Source of the DNA: Actinophytocola xanthii
GTDB taxonomy: Bacteria; Actinomycetota; Actinomycetes; Mycobacteriales; Pseudonocardiaceae
NCBI RefSeq assembly: GCF_001921205.1
Contig: NZ_MSIE01000037.1
Location: 1 to 64,000 of the forward strand
DNA length: 64,000 nt
Reading direction: 5' to 3'
Shown here: piece by piece, positions 52,069 to 61,030 of the stretch
Layout of the letters: each line of letters begins with the position of its first letter
How positions within the stretch are numbered: the stretch's first letter is position 1
The notes under the pieces: model-generated
The model's database searches: none
What the model was told of the DNA's origin: nothing
Seen by the model: only the letters and a program-made list of their open reading frames with translations
Translations under genes and position numbers: made by a program

Positions 52069-52598
52069 CAGCCCCCGAGGTCCTGCTCGGCGAGGTGGCG
52101 GCGGAGCCGGTCGAGGCAGCGGCAGCGGATGCGGGCCACGCTGGCGGCCCGCATCCCCAACGCCGTCGCCAGCTGGGTGTGGGTCAGCTCCGGCGCGTTG
52201 GCGCGCAGGGCCAGCAGCTCCCGGCAGCGGTCCGGCAGCCGGCCGAACGCCTCCCGCAGTGCCTGGTCATGGGCGGTGTACAGCATCGGGGGCGGGAGTT
52301 CGGCGTCGACCCGCGCCGCGCCCGGGGTCTCCTGGGTGCGGCGGTGCCGGATGCGCAGGCTCTCCCGCCGCGCGGTCGTCACCAGCCAGGCGCGCAGCCG
52401 CTCGGGGCTCGCCAGCCGGGGGAGGTGCGCGGCGAGCGCGGTCCACGTGCTCTGCACCACGTCGGCCGCGTCCGCGCGGTCGAGCAGGTGGGACCTGGCG
52501 ACCACCCAGACGACCGGCGAGTGCCGGCGCACGAGCTCACCCCACGGGGTGCCCCGGTCCCCGTACCGGCCGCCCAGCAGGTCGCGTTCGGTGCTCAC
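52065..52598 (-). CDS. Sigma-70 family (ECF-type) RNA polymerase sigma factor
   Basis: 177 residues. Region 2 lies at GELVRRHSPVVWVVARSHLLDRADAADVVQSTWTALAAHL with its -10 contacts; region 4 is LPDRCRELLALRANAPELTHTQLATALGMRAASVARIRCRCLDRLRR. GTG 52598 has GGAGGGGG upstream. No anti-sigma factor of the usual zinc or transmembrane type is next to it, though the divergent membrane protein at 52860 could be a partner. Confidence 0.88.
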   Translation of the reverse strand: MSTERDLLGGRYGDRGTPWGELVRRHSPVVWVVARSHLLDRADAADVVQSTWTALAAHLPRLASPERLRAWLVTTARRESLRIRHRRTQETPGAARVDAELPPPMLYTAHDQALREAFGRLPDRCRELLALRANAPELTHTQLATALGMRAASVARIRCRCLDRLRRHLAEQDLGGC

Positions 52599-52859
52599 GT
52601 CGTCCCCCTCCGCACTCGGCGGGGTGGGACGGGACGCGGCTGGTAGCGGTGCCGCGAGGGCCGGGAAATGAGTAGGACTACCCCCGTCGACCGCTCTCAC
52701 CGGACGTGATCAACCCAGGCCATGCGGCCGATACGGTGCGCCTTTGCCGTCTTTCCGGGTGGATTCGGTCGAGCTAGGGTGCACAGTGTCGGTGCGGTGC
52801 TGGATAGTGTCCACAGTCGGGACGGGCACCGACGAAGTACGTGGCGTAACTAAGGGACG

Positions 52860-53819
52860 GTGGTGGTCGCTGTGGACGGCGTGCGTGCGCCCGCCGGCGT
52901 CCGCCTTCGCCGGCTGGCCCGCGGCTGGCTGGTGGTCGCGTCGCTCGCGCTCGCCGGCTGGGTGCTTGGCGCGCTCTTCGCCACCGCCACCGCCGCGGCC
53001 GAGGGCCTGCCCGAGAACGAGCCCCGGCACCCCGGCCCGTACCCCAGCTCGGCGCCGGAGACCGACACCCGGGCCGAGGCCGACCTGCCGATGGACCCCG
53101 CGGCCGACCCCGCACCATGGCACCCGACGCCCGGCACACCCTCACCGGCGCTGGAGACTCTGGCCGACCTGCCGTTCCCCCTGGTGGCCGAGCCGTCGCC
53201 GGCCCCGGCCAAGCCGGAACAGCAGGACCGGCCGCTCGGCGGCCTGCTCGGCGGCCTGGAGTCCGTCCTGGGCGTGCTCGACGACGGTTCCTCGGCCGAG
53301 TCCGAGTCCCCCTGGGCGTGGCCGCCCCCGGCCGTGCCCGAGGACCAGCCGCTACCCCTGCCGGAACCGCAGCCCGAGGCGACACCGCAGCCCTCGCCGA
53401 GCCTGGCCGTCCCCACGTCCCCGGCGGCGCCGGCCGAGCCGTCGGTCGCACCCGCCGAGCAGCCGACCCGCGCGACCACGCGCGGCTTCTCCTGGGAGCA
53501 CGTGGCGTCGTCGCACGCACCCGAGAGCTTTCCGTCCCTTCGGGACGGTCCGCGTGCGGTAGTGGCGAGCGCCGACGTCGCCGAGCTCGCTCAGGAGTCC
53601 CCGGCACCGCCGCCGCTGCCGACCAAGGCGCCGGCCGCGCCCGGTGGTTGCCCCACGGCCTCCACCACCCACGACACGTCGAGCGGCGCTCGGGGCGGCC
53701 AGGGCGTACTGTCCGCGCAGAGCCCACTCGCGCCGCGGACGGCCGGGTCGAGGACCGGCGGCGACACGGCCGAGATCGCGGGACGGACCGCCGGCCTGCC
53801 CGTCACCTCTCCCGACTGA
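52860..53819 (+). CDS. Secreted or membrane-anchored Pro/Ala/Glu-rich protein (hypothetical)
   Basis: About 319 residues (start GTG 52860, 52863 or 52872). An Arg-rich N-end and hydrophobic segment (GWLVVASLALAGWVLGALFATATAAA) form a signal or anchor. The rest is low-complexity Pro, Ala, Ser and Glu (e.g. PLPLPEPQPEATPQPSPS), likely disordered and outside the membrane, with Cys only near the end. It faces the sigma-factor gene across a 261-bp gap. Family unknown. Confidence 0.55.
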   Translation: MVVAVDGVRAPAGVRLRRLARGWLVVASLALAGWVLGALFATATAAAEGLPENEPRHPGPYPSSAPETDTRAEADLPMDPAADPAPWHPTPGTPSPALETLADLPFPLVAEPSPAPAKPEQQDRPLGGLLGGLESVLGVLDDGSSAESESPWAWPPPAVPEDQPLPLPEPQPEATPQPSPSLAVPTSPAAPAEPSVAPAEQPTRATTRGFSWEHVASSHAPESFPSLRDGPRAVVASADVAELAQESPAPPPLPTKAPAAPGGCPTASTTHDTSSGARGGQGVLSAQSPLAPRTAGSRTGGDTAEIAGRTAGLPVTSPD

Positions 53820-53976
53820 CCCGACCCGAGCCTCCCGGGAGCCGTCTGTTCCGCGCCGGCCGCCCTTACTGCGTCCGGTCCAACCGAATGGCCCGCTCAG
53901 GCGTTTCGCCGAGCAACCGAACAGAACAACCCGAACCACCCGACCTGCCGACCGCGCCCGGTCAGGTCGGGGCCTG

Positions 53977-54011
53977 GCCCCGGCGCCGCGATGCCCCCGC
54001 GGCGCCGGGGC
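53977..54011 (+). terminator. 13-bp hairpin terminator
   Basis: GCCCCGGCGCCGC, 9-nt loop, GCGGCGCCGGGGC: a perfect 13-bp GC stem between convergent genes, 157 bp after the plus-strand gene. No T-tract. Confidence 0.6.
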
Positions 54012-54090
54012 TCTCCCTCTGACCGCCCGGCCCGACCGGCACATCGAGGGGCTGTGCCGGCCACACCTCCGTGCGCGCCAGAGGCGACCG

Positions 54091-54132
54091 GTGCGCTGGA
54101 TGGCCCAGGACGAACTGGGCCATTCAGCGCAC
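54091..54132. terminator. Bidirectional 18-bp hairpin terminator
   Basis: GTGCGCTGGATGGCCCAG, loop GACGAA, CTGGGCCATTCAGCGCAC: an 18-bp stem with one mismatch. It lies 34 bp past the stop of the MocR gene and between convergent genes. Confidence 0.7.
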
Positions 54133-54166
54133 TGCTTTCTACCGCTCCCAACGACCGCGGCGCTAG

Positions 54167-55627
54167 TCAGGTCACGGGTACAGGTCCGTTGTCCGCCATC
54201 GGGGCACCGCATTCAGCCACTGATGCCGCCGCCGATGCCAGCCTGCGCACGGCCTCCGCCAATACGTCACTCGGCCGGGTGAACGGGAGGCGGAGCCAGT
54301 GTTCCAGCCCGCCGTGCACCGCGAAGAACGAGCCAGGGGCCACCCGTACCCCGAAGTTCTGGGCCACGGCAGCCACCCGGGTGCTCACGGGGGCGGGCAG
54401 CCGGCACCAGAGCGAGAGGCCGCCGTCGGGGAGGTGGAACGACCAGTCCGGGCACTCCCGCGCCAGCGCGTCGGCCAGCGCGTCGCGCTGCGCGGCCAGC
54501 CTCGCTCGGCGTTCCACGAGCGCTGCCGGCGGCGCGGCGAGCAACTCGGCCAACACCAGCTGTTCGAACACCGGCGAACCGAGATCCAGCCCGCGCCGGG
54601 CGACCAGCAGGCGGTTGACGAGCTCGCGGGAGGCTCGGATCCAGCCGATCCGCAGGCCGCCCCAGTGCGACTTCGCCGCGGACCCGGTGGCCAGCACGAG
54701 GTCGCCGGCGAACGCCGCGAACGGCGGCGGGGAGGCCGGGGAGTCCCGCAGGTCCAGGTCGACGTGGGTCTCGTCGATCACGACCGGCGTCCTCGCCCGG
54801 CGTAGCGCGGTGCCGAGCCGGGCCCGGCCGGCCTCGTCCAGCTGGTGCCCGGTCGGGTTCTGGAAGTCGACGACCAGATAGGCAAGCCGGGGCGCGGCCT
54901 GGCGCAGCGTCGCCTCCAGCCCGTCCAGGTCCCACCCGTCCTCGGTCATCGCGACCGGTACCGGGAGCGCGTGTGCCGCCCGGACCGCCTCGATCGCGTT
55001 CGGGTAGGTGGGCTGCTCGAGCAGCACCCGGTCGCCCGGCCCGACCAGCACGCGCAGGGCCATCGCCAGGCCATGGTGCGCGCCGTTGGTCACCAGGATC
55101 TCGTCGGGCTCGGTCGGCAGCCCGCGTTCGGTGAAGCGCTGCGCGATGCGCGCCCGCAGCTCGGGCAGGCCCTGCTCGTAGAGGCCGTGCCCACCGAGCT
55201 CGGCGGTGAACCGCGGCAACGCCGCCTCCGCCGCGGCGGCCACCCCGGGGATGGCCTCCGGTACAGCCCGGGCGAGGTCGATCAGCTGGTGGGCGTCCGC
55301 CGGCTCGTCGGCGAGGCCGCCGGAGGACCTGCCGCGCGGCACCGCCGTCCACGAGCCGGCCCCCCGTCGGCTCACCACCAGGCCGCTCGTCCGCAACCGC
55401 TCCCAGGCCGAGGCGACGAGGGTGCGGCTGACCCCCAGCGCCTCGGCGAGCTCCCGCTCCGGTGGCAGGCCAGTGCCCGGCGGGAGGCGCCCGTCCAGGA
55501 CGAGCATCCGGATGCCCGCGGCGAGGTCGGCGGCTCCGTGTCGGGAGCCTCCTCGCCGCCACAGGCCGAGGTGCTCGGCCAACCGCCGTGCCGTTACCCG
55601 TCCACTGGGTGGGATCTCGGGGTTCAT
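54167..55627 (-). CDS. MocR-family regulator (GntR HTH fused to PLP aminotransferase domain)
   Basis: 486 residues. N-terminal GntR winged helix (LPPERELAEALGVSRTLVASAWERLRTSGLVVSRRGAGSW), then a class I aminotransferase domain (LVTNGAHHGLAMALRVLVGPGDRVLLEQPTY; DFQNPTGHQ; GSAAKSHWGGLRIGW with the PLP-binding Lys). MocR proteins commonly sense PLP or amino acids and control the divergent gene; here that is a YczE-type membrane protein 60 bp away, a known partnership. Confidence 0.92.
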   Translation of the reverse strand: MNPEIPPSGRVTARRLAEHLGLWRRGGSRHGAADLAAGIRMLVLDGRLPPGTGLPPERELAEALGVSRTLVASAWERLRTSGLVVSRRGAGSWTAVPRGRSSGGLADEPADAHQLIDLARAVPEAIPGVAAAAEAALPRFTAELGGHGLYEQGLPELRARIAQRFTERGLPTEPDEILVTNGAHHGLAMALRVLVGPGDRVLLEQPTYPNAIEAVRAAHALPVPVAMTEDGWDLDGLEATLRQAAPRLAYLVVDFQNPTGHQLDEAGRARLGTALRRARTPVVIDETHVDLDLRDSPASPPPFAAFAGDLVLATGSAAKSHWGGLRIGWIRASRELVNRLLVARRGLDLGSPVFEQLVLAELLAAPPAALVERRARLAAQRDALADALARECPDWSFHLPDGGLSLWCRLPAPVSTRVAAVAQNFGVRVAPGSFFAVHGGLEHWLRLPFTRPSDVLAEAVRRLASAAASVAECGAPMADNGPVPVT

Positions 55628-55687
55628 GAGGCCAATTGTTCCGCATTGGCTATTGATGGGGAAGGCCGATCTGCGCAGGATGGCTGC

Positions 55688-56320
55688 GTGGACTTCAAGC
55701 CGATCCCGATGGCCGTTCGCCCCACCCGGCGGCTCACCCAGCTCCTGGCCGGGCTGGTGCTCTACGGCGTGAGCATGGGCCTGATGGTGCGCAGCACCCT
55801 CGGGCTCGACCCGTGGGACGTCCTGCACGAGGCGCTCTCCGAGCGCACCGGGCTGAGCTTCGGCCTGGTGACGGGCATCCTCGGCGCGCTGGTGCTGCTC
55901 TGCTGGATCCCCCTGCGGCAGCGGCCGGGGGTGGGCACCGTGGCGAACATCGTCGTGATCGCGGTCGCGGTGGACCTGACGTTGGCGCTGCTGCCCCCGC
56001 CCTCGGCGCTGGCCGCGCGGATCGTCCTCATGGTGAGCGGCGTTGTGCTGAACGGCCTGGCCACGGCGACCTACATCGGGGTGCGCCTCGGGCCCGGTCC
56101 GCGCGACGGGCTGATGACCGGCATCGCCGCGCGGACCGGCGTCTCGATCCGCGTCGTGCGCACCGGGATCGAGCTGACCGTGCTGGCCGTGGGCTGGCTG
56201 CTCGGCGGCACGGCCGGTATCGGCACCGTGGTCTACGCCCTCGCCATCGGCCCGCTCACCCAGGCGTTCCTGCCCCTGGTTCGGTGGCGGCCGGAGCGCG
56301 TGGACGCGGCCGAGGCATGA
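55688..56320 (+). CDS. YczE-family membrane protein
   Basis: 210 residues with five to six hydrophobic helices (LTQLLAGLVLYGVSMGLMVRSTLG; VTGILGALVLLCWIPL; IVLMVSGVVLNGLATATYIGV). The motif GLDPWDVLHEAL near the first loop and GPGPRDGLMTGI are hallmarks of the YczE family. GTG 55688. It is controlled, by location, by the adjacent MocR gene; transported substrate unknown. Confidence 0.82.
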   Translation: MDFKPIPMAVRPTRRLTQLLAGLVLYGVSMGLMVRSTLGLDPWDVLHEALSERTGLSFGLVTGILGALVLLCWIPLRQRPGVGTVANIVVIAVAVDLTLALLPPPSALAARIVLMVSGVVLNGLATATYIGVRLGPGPRDGLMTGIAARTGVSIRVVRTGIELTVLAVGWLLGGTAGIGTVVYALAIGPLTQAFLPLVRWRPERVDAAEA

Positions 56321-56336
56321 CCGCGGCCAACCGTGG

Positions 56337-56879
56337 TCACTGCACGGTGGCCAACCGGCTGCGCACCTCCGGGTAGGACAGGCCGTGGGCGGCGAGCACC
56401 TCGGCGCCCACCCCGCCGCCCGCGGCCATGGCCAACAGCAGGTGCTCGTCGCCGATGCGGCGGTCCCGGCGCTCCTGCGCCTGGCGCAGCGTCCCCACGA
56501 GTGCGGCCTTCGCCTCCGGTCCGAAGGGGAGGTGTCCCTTCGGGAACCGGAAGCGCCGGCGCGGCCCGCGGGCCAGCGCGTTCTCCCCGTGGGCCCGCTC
56601 GACATGCTCGACGACGGCCGCCACGTCGATGCCGAACCGGCCGAGCGCGTCGGCCTCGGCCGTCGACAGGCCGCCCCGCCTGCGGGCGGCGGCGAACTCG
56701 GCCAGCATGGCCTCCCGGCGCAGCCCCGCGGCCACGAGGATCGGGGCGGACCGGGCGTGGTCGTGCAGCAGGCCGAGCATCAGGTGCTCGGGGCCGACCT
56801 CGGCGGCCTCCTCGCGCTCGGCCTCGCGCACCGCGTCGAGCACCACCCTCTTCGTGGACCTGGTGAACCGTTCGAACAT
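56337..56879 (-). CDS. Clp N-terminal domain protein (ATPase-free)
   Basis: 180 residues with two Clp-N repeats: FERFTRSTKRVVLDAVREAEREEAAEVGPEHLMLGLLHDH and GPEAKAALVGTLRQAQERRDRRIGDEHLLLAMAAGG. No Walker motif follows, so it is not a ClpC ATPase but an adaptor-like or stand-alone N-domain protein. Its ATG is 1 bp after the stop of the small HTH gene, so they form an operon behind twin palindromes. Confidence 0.88.
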   Translation of the reverse strand: MFERFTRSTKRVVLDAVREAEREEAAEVGPEHLMLGLLHDHARSAPILVAAGLRREAMLAEFAAARRRGGLSTAEADALGRFGIDVAAVVEHVERAHGENALARGPRRRFRFPKGHLPFGPEAKAALVGTLRQAQERRDRRIGDEHLLLAMAAGGGVGAEVLAAHGLSYPEVRSRLATVQ

Positions 56880-56880
56880 G

Positions 56881-57090
56881 TCACGCCCTCCCGTGCTTCT
56901 TGTGTACCGCCTGCCGGCTGACGCCCAGCTCCGTGGCGATCTCCTGCCAGGACCAGCCCTGCATCCGCGCGTTGCGGACCTGGACCGCCTCCAGGCGTTC
57001 CAGCAGCCGCCGCAGACCCGCGACGGCCCGCAGGCCCACTCGCGGATCCCGGTCGCCGGCCGCGCTGGCCAGCTGCGTTGCCTCACTCAT
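56881..57090 (-). CDS. Small HTH regulator upstream of the Clp-N gene
   Basis: 69 residues. GWSWQEIATELGVSRQAVHKKHGRA is a typical helix-turn-helix at the C-end; the N-half is helical (VAGLRRLLERLEAVQVRNAR). It probably binds the two palindromes at 57094-57136 just upstream of its own start and so autoregulates, and may also control the divergent phosphatase-like gene. Confidence 0.8.
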   Translation of the reverse strand: MSEATQLASAAGDRDPRVGLRAVAGLRRLLERLEAVQVRNARMQGWSWQEIATELGVSRQAVHKKHGRA

Positions 57091-57093
57091 GCT

Positions 57094-57136
57094 GTCAACT
57101 TACGTTGACGCGAGCGGACTGTCAACTCACGTTGAC
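57094..57136. promoter_or_regulatory. Twin palindromic operators
   Basis: GTCAACTTACGTTGAC (57094-57109) and GTCAACTCACGTTGAC (57121-57136): the arms GTCAAC/GTTGAC are perfect in both, with a 4-bp centre, and the two sites are 27 bp apart centre to centre. They lie between the divergent starts at 57090 and 57152, so a dimer bound to either would block both genes. Confidence 0.75.
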
Positions 57137-57151
57137 ACGTAGGGTGTGCTC

Positions 57152-57979
57152 ATGAAGATCGACATCGCGGAACAGCCCGGGGTCGGTCTGGACGGGCAAC
57201 CGCGGCCGAGCGAGGACGTGGTCGTCCCGCTCCCCAACGCGGTCGTGCTGCTCGACGGCGCCACCTCGACCCGACCCGGTCGCGGGGGCGGCTGGTACGC
57301 GCGGGTGCTCGCCGGTCACCTGGTCGCCCGGCTCACCGGGTATCCCACGATGGACCTGGCCGACCTGCTCGCCGCCGCCATTCACGCCGTCGCCAGAGAG
57401 CACGATCTGGTCCCCGGCGACTCCCCGTCCAGCACGGTCGCGCTCGTGCGCTGGTCGGCCGAGACCGTCGAGGGCCTGGTGCTCGCGGACAGCCCGGTCG
57501 TGGCGGTCACCGGCGGCGGGACCACGCTCCTGGCCGACCATCGGCTGGCCGCCCTGCCCCGACGCGGGGGCGGGTACCGCGGTCGGCTGCGGGCCGGTGC
57601 CGGCTACGGCGAGGAGCACGTCGCGGCCCTGCGCGCCGCCGCGGCCCAGGTGGGTGAGCTGCGCAACACCGAGGGCGGGTTCTGGGTGGCCGAGGCCGAT
57701 CCGGACGCGGCCTACCAGGCGGTCCGCGCCAGTTGGCCGCGGGCCGCGACCAGCCTGGTCCTGCTCGCCAGCGACGGTGTCTCGTGCGGCGTCGACGACT
57801 ACGGGCTGTTCGACTGGCCGGCCGTGGTCGAGCTGGTCAGGACCAGGGGGCCGCAGGCCGTGCTGGACGAGGTCCGCGCGGCCGAGGAGAGCGACCGGGA
57901 CGGTCGCCGCTGGCCGCGTCCCAAGGTCCATGACGACCAGGCACTCGCCGTCGTGGACCTCACTCCCGACCAGGGCTGA
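57152..57979 (+). CDS. PP2C-like phosphatase-fold protein
   Basis: 275 residues. VVLLDGATSTRPGRGGGWYARVLA near residue 30-55 and the late LVLLASDGVSCGVDDYGLFDWPAVVELV, HDDQALAVVDL are the PP2C segments I, VIII and XI that hold Asp metal ligands (DGA, SDGV, DDQAL). The spacing is compressed and a few ligands are not obvious, so activity may differ from true Ser/Thr phosphatases. ATG 57152 follows the second operator; GTG 57146 is possible. Confidence 0.7.
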   Translation: MKIDIAEQPGVGLDGQPRPSEDVVVPLPNAVVLLDGATSTRPGRGGGWYARVLAGHLVARLTGYPTMDLADLLAAAIHAVAREHDLVPGDSPSSTVALVRWSAETVEGLVLADSPVVAVTGGGTTLLADHRLAALPRRGGGYRGRLRAGAGYGEEHVAALRAAAAQVGELRNTEGGFWVAEADPDAAYQAVRASWPRAATSLVLLASDGVSCGVDDYGLFDWPAVVELVRTRGPQAVLDEVRAAEESDRDGRRWPRPKVHDDQALAVVDLTPDQG

Positions 57980-57986
57980 GTTCGGC

Positions 57987-59159
57987 CTACGCCAGCTTGT
58001 GCAGGCGCTTCACGGCCTCGTCGAGGACCTCGTCGCGTTTGCAGAAGGCGAAGCGGACGATGTGCCGCCAGCGGTCGGGGTTGTCGGTGAAGACCTGGAC
58101 CGGCACCGCGGCGACGCCGATCCGCTCCGGCAGCCGCCAGCACAGCTCCGCGCCGTCGGTGAACCCCAGCGGGCGCACGTCCGCGCACACGAAGTACGTC
58201 CCGGCGCTGCGGCGGACCTCGAAACCGGCCGCGGCCAGTCCCGCCGCCAGCCGGTCCCGCTTGCCCTGCAGGTCCTCGCGGAGCGCCGCGGCCCAGGCCG
58301 CCTCGTGTTCGAGCGCGTGCGCCACCGCCGGCTGGAACGGTGCACCGCCGACGAAGGTCAGGAACTGCTTGGCCGCCTTCACCGCCGACACCAGCTCGGC
58401 CGGTCCGCAGGCCCAGCCGATCTTCCAGCCCGTGCAGTTGAACATCTTCCCGGCACTGGAGATCGTCAGCGTGCGCTGCGCCATGCCGGGCAGCGAGCCC
58501 AGCGGGACGTGCTCGACGCCGTCATAGGTCAGCGACTCGTACACCTCGTCGGTCACCGCGATCAGGTCGTGCTCGACGCACAGGGCGGCGATGCCCTCGA
58601 GCTCGGCCCGGGTGAAGACCGTGCCGGTCGGGTTGTGCGGGGAGTTGACCAGGATCGCCCGGGTGCGCGGGCCGATCGCCGCGGCCAGCGCGTCGAGGTC
58701 CACGGCGAAGCGGCCGTCACCGGCCTCGGCCAGCGGGACCACCCGCCGCTGCGCGCCGGCCAGCGCGACCGAGGCGGCGTAGGAGTCGTAGTAGGGCTCG
58801 AACAGCACGACCTCGTCGCCCGGCTGGACCAGCGCCAGCATCGAGGCCGCGATCGCCTCGGTCGCGCCGACGGTGACCAGGATCTCGGTGTCCGGGTCGA
58901 ACCGGGTGCCGTAACCCGAGCGCTGGGCGGCGATCGCCGCCCGCAGCTCTGGCCGGCCGGGGCCGGGCGGGTACTGGTTGACCCCGCTCGCGATCGCCTC
59001 CCGGGCGACCTCCAGCATCGAGGGCGGACCGTCGGTGTCGGGGAAGCCCTGACCGAGGTTCACCGCCCCTGTCCTGGTGGCGAGTGCGGTCATCTCCGCG
59101 AAGATGGTCGAGGTGAACGGCTCGAGTCGGGGAACCAAGGCTTTCCGGGGCACGGTCAC
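57987..59159 (-). CDS. dapC: PLP-dependent aminotransferase, DapC-type
   Basis: 390 residues. NLGQGFPDTDGPPSMLEVAREAI, VNSPHNPTGTVFTR, VTDEVYESLTYDG and SSAGKMFNCTGWKIGWACGPAEL (PLP-binding Lys) are nearly identical to mycobacterial Rv0858c, annotated as N-succinyldiaminopimelate aminotransferase of lysine/peptidoglycan synthesis. GTG 59159. No other dap gene is nearby; a kynurenine aminotransferase activity is the main alternative. Convergent end with the phosphatase-like gene. Confidence 0.85.
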   Translation of the reverse strand: MTVPRKALVPRLEPFTSTIFAEMTALATRTGAVNLGQGFPDTDGPPSMLEVAREAIASGVNQYPPGPGRPELRAAIAAQRSGYGTRFDPDTEILVTVGATEAIAASMLALVQPGDEVVLFEPYYDSYAASVALAGAQRRVVPLAEAGDGRFAVDLDALAAAIGPRTRAILVNSPHNPTGTVFTRAELEGIAALCVEHDLIAVTDEVYESLTYDGVEHVPLGSLPGMAQRTLTISSAGKMFNCTGWKIGWACGPAELVSAVKAAKQFLTFVGGAPFQPAVAHALEHEAAWAAALREDLQGKRDRLAAGLAAAGFEVRRSAGTYFVCADVRPLGFTDGAELCWRLPERIGVAAVPVQVFTDNPDRWRHIVRFAFCKRDEVLDEAVKRLHKLA

Positions 59160-59182
59160 GCAGTCTCACGGACAATGGACGT

Positions 59183-60466
59183 GTGCGGCAACCGACGGTC
59201 CCCCTGACCAACGCCCCCATCCCTGGTGAGGCGGAGAAGCGGCGCGGTCTGCGCCGGATGAAACTCGTTGCGCTGTCGTTCCTGCTCGGGGCGACAGTGA
59301 TCTTCCTCGCGACGGCGTTCTGGCAGTCCGCCGGCGCGCCCACCTGGGTCGGTTACGTCAAGGCGGCAGCCGAGGCGGGGATGGTCGGCGCGCTGGCCGA
59401 CTGGTTCGCGGTCACGGCCCTGTTCCGGTACCCCCTCGGCATCCGGATCCCGCACACCGCGATCATCCCGACCCGCAAGGACGCCCTGGGCGACAGCCTC
59501 GGCGACTTCGTCGGGACGAACTTCCTCTCCGAGCAGGTCGTCCGGGAGCGGCTGCGCCGGGTCGGCGTCGCCCGTCGCCTCGGCGGCTGGCTGGCGCAAC
59601 CGGAGAACGCCGAGCGGGTGACCGCCGAGCTGTCCACCGTGGTGCGCGGGGCGGTCGCGGTGCTGCGTGACGAGGACGTGCAGGCCGTGATGGAGCACGC
59701 CGTGGTCCGCCGGGTGGTCGCGGTGCCGTGGGGGCCGCCGCTGGGCAAGCTGCTGGCCGGGGTGTTCGCCGACGGCTCGCACCACAAGCTCGTCGACCTG
59801 GTCTGCGACCGCGCCTACGACTGGGTCAAGGCCAACCACTCGACGGTGCTGCGCGTGGTGTCCGACCGGGCGCCGAGTTGGTCGCCGCGGTTCGTGGACT
59901 CGCTGGTCGCGGACAAGGTCTTCGGCGAGGTGCAGTCGTTCGCGTGGATGGTCAAGACCGATCCGAACCACCCCATGCGGCTCGCGGTGGACAAGTTCCT
60001 CGCCGAGTTCGCGAGCGACCTGCAGACCGACCCGACGACGATGGAGCGCGCCGAGCAGGTCAAACAGCAGGTCCTCGATCACCCCGAGGTGCAGAACGTG
60101 ATCGGGTCGGCCTGGTCGACCGCCAAGGGGATGCTCCTGGACGCCGCCGAGGACCCCTCGAGCGAGCTGCGCAAGCGGGTGCGCGAAGGCCTGGTCTCGC
60201 TGGGCCGCCGCCTGTCCGAGGACGACACCCTCCGGGAGAAGGTCGACCACTGGGTGGAGGGCGCCGCCGCCTACGTCGTGCTCAACTACCGCGACGAGAT
60301 CACCACGCTGATCACCGACACCGTCCAGCGCTGGGACGCCGAGGAGACCTCGCGCAAGATCGAGCTCCAGGTCGGCCGCGACCTGCAGTTCATCCGGATC
60401 AACGGCACGGTCGTCGGCGCCCTGGCCGGTCTGCTCATCTACGCGGTCGCCCAGCTGATCCTCTAG
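59183..60466 (+). CDS. DUF445 family membrane protein
   Basis: 427 residues. A hydrophobic helix near residues 28-48 (LVALSFLLGATVIFLATAFW) and one at the C-end (VVGALAGLLIYAVAQLIL) flank a mostly helical soluble domain; KAAAEAGMVGALADWFAVTALFRYPLGIRIPHTAIIPTRKD is the DUF445 signature (GALADWFAVTALFR). GTG 59183. Function of the family is unknown. Confidence 0.92.
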   Translation: MRQPTVPLTNAPIPGEAEKRRGLRRMKLVALSFLLGATVIFLATAFWQSAGAPTWVGYVKAAAEAGMVGALADWFAVTALFRYPLGIRIPHTAIIPTRKDALGDSLGDFVGTNFLSEQVVRERLRRVGVARRLGGWLAQPENAERVTAELSTVVRGAVAVLRDEDVQAVMEHAVVRRVVAVPWGPPLGKLLAGVFADGSHHKLVDLVCDRAYDWVKANHSTVLRVVSDRAPSWSPRFVDSLVADKVFGEVQSFAWMVKTDPNHPMRLAVDKFLAEFASDLQTDPTTMERAEQVKQQVLDHPEVQNVIGSAWSTAKGMLLDAAEDPSSELRKRVREGLVSLGRRLSEDDTLREKVDHWVEGAAAYVVLNYRDEITTLITDTVQRWDAEETSRKIELQVGRDLQFIRINGTVVGALAGLLIYAVAQLIL

Positions 60467-60467
60467 G

Positions 60468-60492
60468 AGCCCAGCCCAGCCCAGCCCAGCCC
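60468..60492. repeat. Five tandem AGCCC repeats
   Basis: AGCCC x5 exactly fills the 26-bp gap between two convergent stop codons. Simple-sequence tract; may slip in copy number without harming either gene. Confidence 0.8.
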
Positions 60493-60960
60493 CTACCGTT
60501 CCCGCGTGCGCTCGCGCCAGGCGCGGGCCTTCTCCCGGTTGCCGCAGACCTGCATCGAGCACCAGGTGCGGGAGTGGTTGCGGGAACGGTCGTAGAAGGC
60601 CCACCGGCAGTCGTCGGCCGGGCAGATCTTGACCCGGTCCCAGCTACCGAGCACCGCCAGGCGGCTGGCCGCCGCGAGTACCGCCCCCACCACGTCCCGG
60701 GCCTCCACCTTCGGCGTGCCCTCCGTCACGGTCACCAGGACCGGCGCGGTCACCGGCGCCGCCGCGGCCGTCGGGTCGCCCGCGGCCGCGCGCAGGGTCG
60801 CCCGCACGGCCGCCGGCTCCACCTCGCCCGGCGCCAGGTCCCGTTCGGCCAACCATCCGGCCCACCGCACGGGGTCCTCGATGACGTCGGTACCCGCCTC
60901 GACGTCGACCGTGTTCAGGAAGTCCAGCACCAAGGTCACGTCCTCGGTCACGTCCCCCAC
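60493..60960 (-). CDS. ABATE/CGNR zinc-finger protein
   Basis: 155 residues. The N-terminal ~100 residues form an ABATE domain; the C-end has CPADDCRWAFYDRSRNHSRTWCSMQVCGNREKARAW, four Cys ligands and the CGNR signature of zinc-binding stress-related regulators. Start GTG 60960. Diverges from the VOC gene. Usually an unassigned regulator. Confidence 0.88.
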   Translation of the reverse strand: MGDVTEDVTLVLDFLNTVDVEAGTDVIEDPVRWAGWLAERDLAPGEVEPAAVRATLRAAAGDPTAAAAPVTAPVLVTVTEGTPKVEARDVVGAVLAAASRLAVLGSWDRVKICPADDCRWAFYDRSRNHSRTWCSMQVCGNREKARAWRERTRER

Positions 60961-61030
60961 TGTAGGCCGGTCAGCTGGTAACTTGTGTCACGCGTTTGAT
61001 GGTTACGCAGAATGCTCAGAAGGGAGCGAC

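Larger units (their letters stand above)
53820..54166. other. Convergent intergenic region with two strong hairpins
   Basis: 347 bp between the ends of the Pro-rich gene and the MocR gene. It contains the hairpins at 53977-54011 and 54091-54132 and otherwise looks non-coding. Confidence 0.6.
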
